From Glandiceps talaboti (taxonomy: Eukaryota; Hemichordata; Enteropneusta; Spengelidae): a DNA stretch of 64,000 bases. Shown here in pieces: positions 1 through 20,065 of the stretch. The first letter of the stretch is position 1; every line of letters starts with the position of its first letter. The stretch covers positions 18,461,484 through 18,525,483 of the forward strand of contig NC_135550.1 of the NCBI RefSeq assembly GCF_964340395.1, in the 5' to 3' direction. The translations under genes and the position numbers were made by a program. The notes under the pieces were generated by a model, which was not told the DNA's origin, did not search any database, and saw only the letters and a list, made by a program, of their open reading frames with translations.

Positions 1-560
1 AAGTTGAAAACCGTAAAAAAAAAAAATACTAGACATTTAGAAAATGAATAATCAATTTTCTCTTTGAAAAAAAGAATGGAAGAGATTTGAGTTGTGTTGA
101 TTTATACAGATGACATATCTGAAGTTATGATATTTACACAACTCAAAATATTTTAAATTTTCCTTTTTGGGTTGTCATGTTGAGTGTGTGACCGGATTTA
201 TAATTTTGTACACACTTAAGTGTAGCACATAGAAGTTCATGTCTATATATACCCACCTTCAAGAGAAACAATGTAAAGGAGATAGTAACAGTTGTGTTTG
301 CAGTAAATATGTTACCATGACAGCAATTCCAAACTTGCTAATTTGATGCTTTTTGACATTGCTATATCCATAAAGTGTAGTGTTATATGTATGTAAATAC
401 TAAGTTTTGATTGTTATGTAATTTGTAGAACCTATATTAATACACACTGTACCAACAGCTACTATTTTATTTTAATACATTGATGTATTTTGCAACAAGC
501 GAAATTTACACACAAAAATTACTAGTTGGTGACTTAATTCACAGACACCAAAGATTATAC

Positions 561-681
561 TATAAAAGGCACCAATTAATAGTCTAAGAGTAAGTCGTGA
601 CTCATCTACAAGATATTGGGAAGATCCGTCCGCAGAGTCTGTAGGGATTGTTGGACGGAATTCCATCACAATTACACAGGT
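561..681 (+). promoter_or_regulatory. TATA-like box and possible noncoding first exon
   Basis: TATAAAAGG at 561-569 is followed about 110 nt later by a strong donor context, CAG|GTGAGT at 677-685. Together these could mark a promoter plus a short 5' exon on the plus strand. No downstream exon was identified, so this is weak. Confidence 0.2.
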
Positions 682-1487
682 GAGTCTGTTGAGACTTGTA
701 GGAATTCAGGCAATGAGGTCAGTGTGTCTGTCTGAACAAATTCCACAAATTTCCATTAGATACAGTTACCGGCAGGCACAAAGACATAGGCATGCACTAT
801 ATCGTCATTATAGAGGTACTCAGCTTGCTAATATTAGCTTATCTGTCATGTACCATCTCAAAATCTAAATATAGGCATGTATATAGTTTTGAAAGTTAAA
901 ACAAATATGTGTATGTACTGATAGATAAATGGAAGATAAAGTAGGTTGGCTTACTCAATGTCTGACTTCAATCTTTCAAATAAACAAAAAACGTGCCGTG
1001 TCTACTAATATGATGAGACCTATTTTATGTCCGTTTTTACTGTCGGTGATGACAATAAAAAAATTGACAGCAATCAAATGTCACCTTTAATGCAGTGATA
1101 AAATGTGGTTTTTATTGGCTTCCGAAATGACTATCTGTGACTCAACACTCTCACTAATAAGGGGATAAGGACGGCCGGGGTGTTAGCCAAAAACATGAAA
1201 GGTTTAAACTAAGGGTGAGAGCCTAAGTTTCTTATTGATATGTTATTTTGTTGAGAGCTCTTGATCATTCTTCTTGTACTTCGTTCACATCACAAGTATT
1301 GCTGATAATGGTATCAAGTTGTTTCCTGGTGCAATACAAAGTTATTGGTCTGGTTGAAATTCAGGTTCAAACTGTAGATGTCAGTTTTGTGGCACAGCTA
1401 TAGAAAAGGGTGTCCTATAAAACAAAGCAAAAAATAACTACATGTACGGTAATCCTTTATGGCTCTACCAATAAGATAACATTAATG

Positions 1488-1560
1488 CAAATATATGGGA
1501 TTGAACCCCTAGCCTTTAAGTAACCTGTGTTCTGCGCTGTTGAGATACATTGTTAGGTGG
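1488..1560 (-). repeat. tRNA-like SINE head (A and B boxes)
   Basis: Read on the minus strand, TATCTCAACAG resembles the pol III A box with two mismatches. About 30 nt later comes GTTCAATCC, which fits the B-box consensus GWTCRANNC. Spacing and order are those of a tRNA gene. I see no body that folds as a functional tRNA, so a tRNA-derived SINE or tRNA pseudogene is the better reading. Confidence 0.55.
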
Positions 1561-1638
1561 TCGTACCTCCTAGCCCTCATAATCAACATTACGAGGGCTA
1601 GGAGGTACGACCAGCTAATGATTATCTCAACAGCGCAG
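1532..1638. repeat. Foldback of two head-to-head SINE 5' ends
   Basis: Arms 1532-1583 and 1588-1638 are nearly perfect inverted copies (CTGCGCTGTTGAGATA against TATCTCAACAGCGCAG; the inner GTCGTACCTCCTAGCCCTC block matches exactly) around a loop of about 4 nt. Each arm carries the A-box region, but only the left arm continues to the B box. Confidence 0.85.
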
Positions 1639-2864
1639 TAAACTGGCTTGACTTTACGTTAAAAGAAAAAGCACTTAAGAAAAGTTAAAACCTGGAAAAG
1701 CTCTTCACGAAATTTACACAGAACAGATTAAATATGAAATTACATTTTATGTATCTGCAAAAAGAATATTATCATTTATTAGCACAATCCAATCATACTT
1801 GGCAGGTTTTTATTGTCACTTCTCAAAGTTCATATTTCAACCATGCGTTGTAACTTTTATGTATACAGCAGATTAAATTATATGCCTTTCGATATGAACT
1901 TTAATATTTCTGAATTAGAATTTGAAGACTTCTAATTGCAGCTCTTTGTCACATATTACCTCATTAGTATTTTTATGACTTGAGCTCACATGGGAATTTT
2001 TTTTTATAGATTGTTGCGTCAAGGTCAAAGAATGAATAGGGGCTTGAGTTTAATTGCAGAGTTTTACTCTTCAATTGTGCACATCTTCAATGCCACTCAT
2101 TCCCCCATAATATTGCTTGTATTCACTCTGTTCTTCTCATACTTTTCTGTAAAAATTATCTATGCAATGCAACTGTTTTTCGCATCCAAGGTCTAATTAT
2201 AAACTGAAATTTGCCTTTTAAAGGCCCATGACTCAGTCCCAGGTGTTGTCATTAGTACTATCTTATCTGTTAAGCCATAAGGATTATGGATGAGTTTTTT
2301 CATTTTTTTTTGTTCTAGACCAACTTTTTCTATAGCATTGGCAGGAACTTTTCCTAGTCCAGTATATTAATCCTGGTCTGATGTGAGCCTTTAAGAGAGC
2401 AGATTTAACTAAATAAAATAAATGGAAACTGTGATTGTAATACTAAGTCCATTGAAAGAGCTTGAATGATAAAGTCCAATATAACACTTGGCCATTATAG
2501 TTATGTCGATTTTTTTAGCATGATTTTCCTTGTGTAGATCTGATCATTCTATCTTTACTGTGTTTCATAACCCAGGTAAACATAAAGTTTTTTGACCAAA
2601 AGTCACATTTAAATCACACTTGCATGGTAACTGTGGGATGTTATATTTCCACCAATATCAGACCAATCTGTATCACCACCAAATATTGATCTGTCCAGTA
2701 ATATTTGAAGTCATAGGTATTTGGCCAAAATCACACATCTGTGATGCCATCATTTTCATGATTTTGGTTTGAACAATTTCCCAACTACAGACCCTCTATA
2801 ATGTCCAAACCATATACGAGGACAGTCAGTCCTGTATCTCTTCCATGTATACTTTGCCACATGT

Positions 2865-2867
<3 letters not shown>

Positions 2868-2907
<40 letters not shown>
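2868..2907. repeat. (AC)20 microsatellite
   Basis: Forty nucleotides of AC dinucleotide repeat in the gene-free left end. Confidence 0.95.
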
Positions 2908-2911
<4 letters not shown>

Positions 2912-3557
2912 CACACATACAAACACATTTCACCATGCCTATAGCACTACCAGACTTCATTTATGCTAACAGAAAAAAAAGAAGTGCAATACATAATGAA
3001 TATTATAGTACAGTAATGTGCAAGCATTTATTTCTATAAATAGTTCTGACAATCATATTTTAATACATAAATAAGAGAATAAATAGATTAATAAAATAAT
3101 TTATAAATTGTTGAAAACAAAGGACATTCTTGAATGAAATTCTTTTTAAATATTTGGTATGAAAGCAAAATCTAATTTGGGCAACTGTCTTCTGCCATTG
3201 GTAATAAAAGAAGTCAGCTGTTATGTTATCATACACAGATACTTTAGATATTTGAATTAAGTGTAAATGACATGACTATGGAATAGATACCATTTCAGTG
3301 ACATAGCTTTCTCTATATATTTTCATCTATGACAGTCTAGGTTTTCAGCCTTACATGTATTATGACACACTGAATACTCTTCATGAACTGGAACGGTTTC
3401 TCTTTGGCCCATACGTTGTATGTAAACTCTAACATTGTAAGGTTGAGTGTGACTTGAGGACAGATTTTCCTGAAAAAAAATGATATTTATTTCAAATCTC
3501 TCCAAACTTTATCATATGAAAGCTTTTTCCTGATTCTTTTGAAATGATAAAAGAAAT

Positions 3558-3667
3558 TTGGGGGTTCACCGTCTTGTATTCAAGGAAATCAACAATCTTT
3601 TAATTTCACCATTACGTAGAGATCACACCGTGTATGGTGGCCATATTGGATTTCAAAATGGATAGGC
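3558..3667 (+). repeat. Dispersed repeat copy 1
   Basis: It shares ordered blocks with 23522-23610: TGGGGGTTCA, then a CAA-GAAATCA block, then GGTGGCCATATTGGATT and AAAATG. The similarity is broken by small indels, as expected of an old interspersed repeat. Family unknown. Confidence 0.6.
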
Positions 3668-4518
3668 TTTAAATATTAAAAGATTTTGTATAATGACCCC
3701 AAATTGAATTTTCTTGCTAAGTCAAAAGTGAAATCATAGGTGGTAAATATTAGGTAGGAAGTTTTATTGATAGTTTTGATTCAATTATAATGTTAATATA
3801 AATTAAATTTTGAAGTTTCTCAGAGAGTGATATTAAGTGTTTATAATTTATAAACTCAACTATCTTGTGGAATCTTTGATATCCATCATTCTTTTTACAG
3901 CAAGAATCGGAATAACATTTGACCAGATCATCTTATTGCATTTCAGTTATTAGTGCCTGTCTGTCCCTAGTAATAACCTCTGTGTATTGATAACAGAATA
4001 TTGCTTGTTTACTCATTTATCACATATATATCATTATGTAAATATACAGTCATTTAGGTATCAAATGTTGATACTGCCCATAATGTTGCATTGATAGTTA
4101 TTGAGACCCATCTAAAAATTCAGGTAAATTAATTTGTACAAATCATTAGATTTATTATATGTTTAACAGTAGACTTTGCCTTATTATTATTATTATCTTT
4201 GTTACAGCAATCGATGAAAACTGAATACATATTGTTTACGTGGAAAAAGATTTGTTGAAGTGATCATAGCCAATCTGTACAATGAGATAAGGGATTATTA
4301 TATTATTGCTGTCTCTGTTTGTATGCAAGTACATACACATTATTAAATAATATCTGAGATGCTATATATCTAGTCAAACCAAAACTTGTCTATTATATAT
4401 ATATGTATATATACATTTAAAAACCTTGCTATGGTGGTGATGCTAAAGTTCACTTTTGTGCTGATATGAAAATATTTCAGTTAAAACCCGACATGGAATA
4501 GAAATTAATGTCAATCTG

Positions 4519-4528
4519 TTTATTTATT
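4519..4528 (-). terminator. Possible poly(A) signal of the P450 gene
   Basis: Two overlapping AATAAA hexamers on the minus strand lie only about 25 nt beyond the P450 stop codon. Using them would give a very short 3' UTR, with cleavage near 4500. They are a candidate only; other A-rich hexamers lie further down. Confidence 0.35.
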
Positions 4529-4549
4529 TGTTCAATGTTGAAATGACTT

Positions 4550-10862
<6,313 letters not shown>

Positions 10863-10945
10863 AAACGTAAAACACGGGAAGAAACGAACCGGTGGTGCCG
10901 CTGTGTCTGCTAAGGGTATGTAATAAAAGTTTCTTCTCTACTACG

Positions 10946-10993
10946 TCAGTTGATCTGTAATAAATTTATAACTCCATCTGCACGCCTTGACAT
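10946..10993 (-). other. Upstream ORF (15 codons) in the P450 leader
   Basis: ATG at 10993-10991 runs for 15 codons to TGA at 10948-10946, inside the predicted P450 5' UTR and about 80 nt before the main start. If transcription starts near 11015, this uORF is close to the cap and could reduce translation of the P450. No conservation information is available. Confidence 0.35.
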
Positions 10994-11041
10994 ATGCCCT
11001 ACCAGGTCTCTGAATACGATGTGTGCTAGACGGTAGCCCGT

Positions 11042-11049
11042 CTTTTATA
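11042..11049 (-). promoter_or_regulatory. TATA box of the P450 gene
   Basis: TATAAAAG on the minus strand, about 180 nt upstream of the P450 start codon. A start site 25-30 nt downstream would fall near 11015, where there is an initiator-like TTCAGA. The implied 5' UTR is about 150 nt with no obvious intron. This is inferred from consensus only. Confidence 0.5.
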
Positions 11050-14000
11050 GCGTAACTTAAAATTCATACCAGAGGCGTGGGCGACCGTGATTGTTCGCCA
11101 ACGATAAATGCATGTGTAATGATTGGGAAAATAGGAAGTGACCAATTCGCCTCGGAAGTCTTCGGAAATCTTCGCTCATTTGCTATTATTGTACTAAGTT
11201 TCATACTGTAGTGATTAAGTTACGGATATCTATATGTATGGCTTAACCTATCTACACATGACTTTATACATTTGTTCATTCTTCAATCAATATAAGTTTT
11301 CACAATTAAAACATAACAGTGGTTATTTACCTTTCTGCTAGTGATTGTTTACAAAACACCCAACCACAGCCGGTGTAGTTTCATGAGTAAGTATCAAAAA
11401 CCTTGCTTTTTTTTGTTTCTGCCGGAACATCCTCCCACACTTAGTAGTATCACTACTTCCGTTTGGGATGTTAACGTTGAAGTTTGTTAATGATACTGAA
11501 TACTATCCGGCTATATCTTCTACATTTTATGTAGTTATCATTATAAGCTTTTTGTACCTAGTGTTTTATTTCATTACCTTTCTTTTTTTCCTTTTTTAAA
11601 AAAAACCCCCGAAGGTTCTGAACGGGAGCCCAAGAATCCCCCCCCCCCCAAAATGACCCGGGGTCAATACATAATTATGATAAAGGAGGAACAGACAGGA
11701 GCACAACGTGCTAACAACCATGTACGTATGAAATTTAATTAAGCTGAAATGAACAAATACAAGCAGTTTGCCAAGATGGTCTGAGTATACTGTATTTGCA
11801 AGTACTCGGTCATGTCACGTAGGAGAAAGATACATTACTATATCAAATGTCTTTACTGTAAATATAGACGTAAACAAAACCATGAATGAATTTTAACTGT
11901 CAGCATACGGAACTATGTGTCGATGGTTTTATAAACGCTATAGAATAACGCGTGGACGTCGACGACAAAGAGAACATCAAAATTATATTATTTACCCAAT
12001 TTACTATAAAGTAGCCTATAGTCCACTTAATCGAAGGTTTCTCGCCGCAATGACATATCAATCGCATCAATTTCACCAGTTATTTCCCTTTTCAAGGTTT
12101 CTATCATCTTTTCCTTACTTTATTTGCCATTTGTTTGTTTTCGGCCCGTGGGAAAATTGACATCTAGCTGCTCACTGTGTATAGATATGTACATGGCAGA
12201 CAGAGAGGGTGTGACAACAATGGTGTTACGACAGGTATGTACACAGTTTTTTTGCTCTTTTTTTTATAATAAATTCAGGAAGTCCGGCAAAATAGTTTCT
12301 GTCGCATTTTTTAAGTAACCACAAATCACTTAATAGAAGCCGCATTGTGTTTTTTTTCCGACTGTACCTGGCATCTTGGGTGTTCCGGCAATATTTTGGT
12401 CCTATTTGGTTGGCGGAACTTTCAGAACCAAAGAGCGCCACCAGTGGTACCACAGCAGGTGACAAGGCGGATTGACTTTGTTATTCAATAGTTGTCTGTG
12501 CTAAAGGTATACCCATACCTTTTGTCTACACTTTCTCAGTTTTGAAAACAACGTTTTCCTTGTACATTGTAATTATGTCAAATTCTGACCTCTAGGTGTG
12601 CCTGTCACGATCACAACGACTTCTCGTGATCGTTTGACGAACAGGATCGTGCGTGAAGATGCTCGGACGCGTGTCTCCCTGCACGAATGTGGGTCACACT
12701 ATAAATGTCATGAGTGAGGATTACGAGCGATCTAGTCGTTCTCAGACAGTTTTTGGGTCACCCGTGGGGCAAGTGACTCATCAAAATGAGAACACGCTAC
12801 ACATCTAAATTAGAATCCGTATATGAATTTCTAATTGGAAATAAAGCAGTATCGGCATTCGGCTAATCAAAACACCAATATATAAACATATATTGGTCTA
12901 CATTATTTGAAATAGGTCATTCATACTTTATTGATATTAATTATATATGCTCTATATAGAATAAAAGCAAGTGTGACGATCGAATATACTCCTGAACCTT
13001 TCTAGTGACGTGGATATTAGAAAATATATGGTCGCATACATTTCTCATAATTAAACTTAGATGATTGAATCAGTTAATTGTCAGAAGTACTTTTGTGTCG
13101 CCGCTATATAGTTGGAATAGACTAATTGTCTGAGGTGGCATTTGAATCTTTTGGGAAAAATACTGTGTGCAGAAGATTACCCAATAATTGTGACATTCTG
13201 AGGTATTTTTTTTAACATTGGTATTATAATACATGATGAAAGAAGTCAACTATGCACCAACACGTGTCCTTGGAATTGAGTCTTACCGGAACACATCACA
13301 GTGGGATTACAGGGATGTGGTCTATCAAATCTCTCTAATAAATCAATCCAATTCTTTATCCATTAATACCTGCTGTAACGCCATAGGCATCGGAAGTTTC
13401 GGAACCATGTATAGCCGTTTCGTAAGATTTCATTTTGAAATTTACGAACGGTGTCGGACAGACACCGTAATTAACGTTGGAGACAGTAAGATTACTCCCC
13501 CTCCCGTTTTGTATTATTTATTTTATATTAAAATGTGTTAAAAATGAAAACTACGACTTTCCTTTCTGTAATAGATTCATCAGAAGCCCCTACATTCACA
13601 TTCATGTACCAAAGTATGAATTAATTGAAACATTGTATTTGAAAGTGTATATTTTTCCGACATTTTGAGATTAAACACTGTTGTGAATATTATTTCTTGG
13701 GTGTATCTTGTCATTCTGTTCGATGTAAATGTGATTGTAAAGACATCCAAAGTGCTTACATAATTTGGTCTTTATATGTCGAGTCAACATGAAATAATCA
13801 TCAAGTTGGTTGTTGGTAAAAGATAGCGAGAACTGTAGACTCTTCAAGATCTAAGCACTGATTCATACCAAAGTAGAGAAATGACTGTACTCCCACGTAA
13901 GTCTTAAGGTAAGACGCTTTTCCAAGCACCCTTTTCTATCCCCTATTAATCAGCTAATGAATCGATAACGAGTTTTACTTCCTTTCCAAACAGCGCCGAT

Positions 14001-14678
14001 GATTATTTTTATGCGATAATTATTATATCCAGACTTTTAATATTCCAACCATACAAGTTATAGTCGACGTCGTCGATCTGGTTTAGTTGGTTGTAAATCA
14101 TCACAATGATGCCCCAAATGTAGGCCCCGACGATCCATGAAAGTGTCTGAGTAGAAACCTTGTGAATATATCTCAATGAATGGAAAATTATCTCTAATTT
14201 ACAGTGAAATGTCAAACAGTTCTATAATTTGATTACCGCCGTTCTTTAGGGAACCTCAAGAGTTCAACGAGGGGACAAAATGCTATAAATAGTCACTATG
14301 ACGCGGCTTTTAAATCCAACACGCAATAACTATGATCACTCCATGATGTCGAGTGTTGCAGGAGTGGCCATTTCTCTCCCAGCATGACAAATAATTTTAG
14401 ACCTAGAGCAAACCTTACGTTTAGACGTAACTAAAAATGAACAAAACTCATCAAATGACCGTTTATATTTCTTAACTTTTGTCAAAATTAATTAAAATAA
14501 TAGGTAGGTTAATATTTGTGGGTAATGAACATATATGATGTCAAAAGAAGCCATTATAGAGAGTAGTCTGCAATCACGATTCCAGACGTTCTGAATAAAT
14601 TCAGTACTCACAAAAATTGTTTAAAGGGGCACAAGCTGAGTTCATACCTTTCAAAAAAGTTCCAAAATAACAGGTACG

Positions 14679-14920
<242 letters not shown>

Positions 14921-16641
14921 TTTAATAGAAAAAAGCAACACGTGTTTGTTATCTTTGTTATACTCTTTATGTGTGATAAATACGGCGTCCGTTAACGTAT
15001 TGCTCCGGTAAAGTAGATGCGTCGAAATAAATGCTTCACAAAATTGTTTTAAATGTCACACCTTAATTTGTTAATGGTACATCGAATTGATAGCAATTCC
15101 TTTTCCTTTATAACTTATCATCTCTTATATCAGGTTTCGTTATTTCCTAGTTTAATCTTACACTTGATGACGAAATAAAATATCACGTCATTTCCTCGAT
15201 AACCTTTGATATATTTGGTTACCAGGGTGATTTGTGTTTACCAATTAGGTCACTTAAATTGCGGACTTGTGTTTATAATGGTCACAATAGGCACATATAT
15301 GACTAATCTAGATCCAATACCTTTCGACGTTCTCTCTAGATGATTGTAGTGATTGTAACACATATGGGAAGCTAGACTAGCACATTAACTAAAATGCTAA
15401 GGTCTTTTTTCAAATTTTTTTGCTAGTTTTTATATTACGCGTAATAAATAAGAAAATAAAGGATTCATATTATTCAGTTATGTCAAAAACATTGGTGACG
15501 CCCAAAGCGTAAAGTAGGTAGGTGTGTCAATCAAAGTACATGTATGTCGTGATATCATTGGCCTAGTTGTCACTAATATATGAAAACACACATACGCTAC
15601 ATGCTCCATATATATGCAGTCTTTAATAACCGGGACAATATAGAACTTGGTATACACTGACACCCAGTCTTGACACCAGACTTTTTTTTTTTTAAATAAG
15701 AGTAAACCTGAACTTCCCCAGTCATTTATACCAAAATGGGATGAAGACAGAAAGACTAGACAAAAATATGAACGCGATCACACAAAGAATGAAGAATTAC
15801 AATGAAAGCTAGTTTAAGTTGAAACAAATAGTCGTCTGCTGCTGCTGCTGCTGGACCAAAATCTTATAATCTTATAAGTATTATTACATGTTATCGTCTG
15901 GCGCCAAATATTGAATTACAATTGTTTAATGGTAATGTATTGAGGTGCCTTGGAAACAATATATATGTCAACTTTTTTATACAGTGTGTAGAATTTGACG
16001 ACGATTTGCCAAAAAATTGTAGCTGATAAAAGTTTTTGTCATGCTGGATGATGAAGAGAAGCAGTGTTACCTAAAATTATTGTCCAACCAGACTATAAAA
16101 TGTAGCAATTTGTGGTAAGATTTTTGTTGAGCCAGGCGACGTCTTGTCTATTGTCAACCTAGCTTCTGTTGTAAACATGGCATTGTACAAGTGCTGTTAA
16201 AAAAGTATGTCAACACATAGATTAGTTATATCCGAGTGGAGGAAGTTAATCAATAGAATTTAATGCGTTGATGGCGCTTATCTATAATGTTATTCACCTC
16301 CTAAATTTCAGAACGCCCCTTAATTCGTGAACGATGACAGAATGTCTGCAGAGTTGATCAAGTAATATACGTAACACAGTTTTTGGAAATTCTAAAAGAA
16401 GCTGTGACACGACATGGATGTTTAAGGATTGGAATTAGTGACTGATAAGGGCAGGAAATGATGTTTTATTTGGTGTAAACAAAAAAAATGTGTTCCTGAT
16501 GAATGCTGTCGGGGACGACGGAACTGTAAATGGTCAATAGTCTACGGATTATCGTCATCAAAACAGTTCAAGAGGAGTAAAGAGTCGTCGCCTGTCTGAC
16601 ATCATACATCTATAGTATTATTACTATTACAAGGAGGGGAA

Positions 16642-16773
16642 ATGATCGAAAAGTTATGGGTTTTCCTTATGTTAGCAGCCACAGCCCTCCAGACAATCCT
16701 TATCGTTCTATTGTATACATGGGTAATGCCCTCGTTAAAGAGAGTTAACTCACTCCACACTTCTGAATTGTAA
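16642..16773 (+). CDS. Candidate 43-aa single-pass membrane micropeptide
   Basis: ATG at 16642 opens a 43-codon frame to TAA at 16771. The product begins MIEKLWVFLMLAATALQ. Residues about 5-28 form one hydrophobic segment ending in LLYTW, followed by a polar, basic tail with K33 and R34. A G lies at -3 of the start. A T-rich stretch of about 230 nt follows and ends in ATTAAA (17001-17006), which would suit a 3' UTR. I do not recognise the family. Its size and topology recall small membrane regulators such as the sarcolipin and sarcolamban group, but no sequence motif links them. A chance frame is a real possibility. Confidence 0.3.
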   Translation: MIEKLWVFLMLAATALQTILIVLLYTWVMPSLKRVNSLHTSEL

Positions 16774-18788
16774 ATCATTTAAGTCAATCGGATAGAAGTA
16801 AAGATTTGTTCAAGATGACGGTGACACATGAATGATTCTCTGTGGTTTTCTTGACTTGTTAAAGTGTAATGATTGTATGATGAATTTGTTTTGTGTAGAC
16901 AACCCAATCTTTGCTTTCCTGTCCTTTATAAATTGCTTCATGTTTTTGTAGTTCTTTGTCGTAATTTGACTCTTTTTGTGTACTTTTTTTATCTTTATGT
17001 ATTAAAGTAATCTTCTTTCATGGTATGTATAGAGTCGGTAATTAAGAAATATTTATGACTTGCCAATGATAAATTACACGGAATGGAAAAGCCTGTGATT
17101 TAAGTTTGCGATGATTTTTTTTTCTTTTCTACTTTTTTTACTTCATTTATTATTGTGTACAATTGTAACGGATAGTACTAGTTTATGTAAATCACATCTG
17201 GGACAGTTATAATGATAACACAGGTATACAAGTTGGGTGCACACTCTCACTCACGTCACATTGCTCACAAGCAGAGATTGACATGCATAAAATCAGAGGT
17301 GTAATATTTGAATAATCGTCTTACGTGTCTAAAAAAAACACCAAAAAAACGCCAGGACGAATAACTATCGCGACATATAAAGCTAAATTGAAATCATCAC
17401 CATTTCGATGGCGATTGTGGAATGCTTTCATCGCCAAGGCCCAGTCTGAGATAAAAAAAAAAAAAAAAAAAACATACAAAAATCTATACTTTTTGTGGTG
17501 TCTTTTTCGGTGGCTGACAATATAAAGAAGAGATATTCATGCGTATATTGGTTTGAAGTATGATGTTAGCGACGGATTGTTTTCATAATAGGCAGTAATA
17601 TTATGGTGAGTATGACGTCGCAAAAGATGCCTGTGTGACTGACTACACCTAAGCATCACGTACCAAATGGTAAGATCCACTTATTATATTTTCATATTGA
17701 TGTCATTAGGTGTCCCCAATCCTTGCTTTCATCAAGAATCAGTCGGGGGTTAAATATTCTAATATCGTTTTGTCACGATCGCCGGGTCGCAGAGACGAAC
17801 CTTTTTGAAAGGACCATGTTCGGACTGACATAGGCAATTTTTCCAAGGTCATTGTACAAATTTTATATTATACATTCTAATATATACACTAAAATGGAGC
17901 GATTAGCGGAGACCGAGTAGTAGGTGTCTATGTATGTACGAAGAGGGTTGGTAACACTTAAAGACAGTGACAGCTTTCGAATTTTTAGTTACTAAAATAT
18001 TGCGTCATTATTTTTATATTATTGCGACCGTGTTTTGTTTTTACGTTTTTTGTCGTAACGCCTTAAAAAAAAGATGAGTCTGTCGGTTGAAAAAAATAGT
18101 ACCAAAACAGTAAATGTCGATGTGAATGTTGATGATGCTTTCAATTTACTATTGACAATTTGGATCAGAAGTATGACCCATTACATGTAAGGGCATGCCT
18201 TTCAGCTATGAAACAACACACTGCTGACAATTTTAGCCCAAATGCGCGCTTGTAGGGTCGCCATCTTATCATCAGTGACGTTGTAATCCCGCCGTAGAGG
18301 GCGTCTTTTTAAACATTATGTTAGATTGCAGATATGGCCAGTCATGAGAAACGTAAAATATCTAGATGTAAACTGAATGCCTTCTGTTAGGGCAAAACCT
18401 TATAAAAATAAAGCTGTTCGCACACATATTGTCGGAATGCAAGCTACTGAATTATAACTATAATGCAGTATGTAGCCATAATTGGCAAATTAATTATACC
18501 AGACTATACGGAATTTACAGCTTTCATACTTATGATATTGCCTAATTACCGAACATTCAAATATGCAAATGAATTATTAAGATTATAAACTACATCAACA
18601 AGCTTTATAGGACACGTGCGCTTTATTATTATAGTTGATGTTCGTACTATAAGTTATATAGATTCGAAGTGTGCACTTGTTTACCAAAACCTATTCAGTT
18701 CTTACACTTAGAACAAGGAAGGTGTGTAGCAAGTTCCATTAGAGTTTATACAAGTTTTTGAGATATCATGTTGACAAATTTAAACGAA

Positions 18789-18790
18789 CG

Positions 18791-18870
<80 letters not shown>

Positions 18871-18903
18871 GGCAGGCAGGTAGACAGAGACAGACAGACA
18901 GGC

Positions 18904-18972
<69 letters not shown>
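18789..18972. repeat. (GACA)n microsatellite
   Basis: About 184 nt of GACA with a short variant patch (GGCAGGCAGGTAGACAGAGA, about 18870-18889). It is open in several frames (cysteine/valine/leucine/serine or threonine/aspartate/arginine/glutamine repeats), none of which is a gene. Confidence 0.95.
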
Positions 18973-18973
<1 letters not shown>

Positions 18974-19913
18974 CAGCATTAAACCATTCTCGCAAACCAA
19001 AGCTAATATTTCTTCCGCAACACTGCTAAATTCTTGATGCGTCTTGGACTGTGCCGTAAAAGAGGCTGTGGTTTACGACATAACCTTCCCAGAACTTTCA
19101 TTTAATTATGGAGGATCAAAAGGGCCGGCTTTATCTCTAAATGCCATACGCATAATATGAGAGTCGTTACGTACTTAATGTATAGTTGCTTGACATAAAT
19201 CAATATATTTTAGAACTTTGAATAATGTAAGAATTTAAAATTGAAAACTATAACCCAAATCGTACAGCCTGTGCGTGGTCCTTTAAAGTTGTTTTATTTG
19301 TTGAGTGGGTTATGTGACATGCCGACAAACCATACATTTTGCTGACGATATTCACTGTGTTAAAAGTGGAGAAAGCGATTAAGCTGACGACAAAGTGGGC
19401 GTCGCTACGTGATTTTTGCCACAAGTTTTCAGATCCTGATGTGTTATCGTTTAGAATTAACTTGGAAGGTTCACGTTGAAGTAGGCGCCGTTCGTATTTT
19501 CTGCGTTCCTTCCACGTCATACGCAGTAAGTATGTATCTCATGTAATGATATACCCACCCGGAAAGACGACACGACGCCAGTAATACGAGTATTGAAGCC
19601 GGGACGGTGTACTTCGAATCGATGTCGTCAGACAAAAAAACCCCGTAAGTCCGGTCGGATTAACCTTTCTGCATAATTCCTTCGAGATTCTTACGTATAT
19701 TTTGAGAGCTGTACACCCCTCGGGTAATACTTATAATAAAATTTTAAGTATCTAATAGGTCAGAGAAAATATTACAAACTATAAATAATAAGTAAAGCAA
19801 AATAGTTATAACCTTTTAAGCCCATATTATATTAATGATATATCCTGAAACGGATAATGTCTTTTAACAGATTTGTGGCTATCATGCATAATAGACACGC
19901 AGTTTCATTTTAT

Positions 19914-20007
19914 CATGTATGTATGTATGTATGTATGTATGTATGTATGTATGTATGTATGTATGTATGTATGTATGTATGTATGTATGTATGTATGTAT
20001 GTATGTA

Positions 20008-20065
<58 letters not shown>

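Larger units (their letters stand above)
1..4518. other. No gene recognised downstream of the P450
   Basis: AT-rich noncoding-looking DNA. The only structures supported are a TATA-like box with a downstream splice donor (561-681), the tRNA-like foldback (1488-1638), a CA run (2868-2907), and one copy of a dispersed repeat (about 3558-3667). The short open frames here lack family signatures. Confidence 0.6.

Noticed and set aside
13233-13541. 102-codon plus-strand frame
   Set aside because: No recognisable motif; AT-rich composition typical of chance frames here.
19248-19520. 90-codon minus-strand frame beginning MTWKERRKYERR
   Set aside because: It has a charged start and a weak hydrophobic stretch, but no family match that I recognise and no splice or promoter support.
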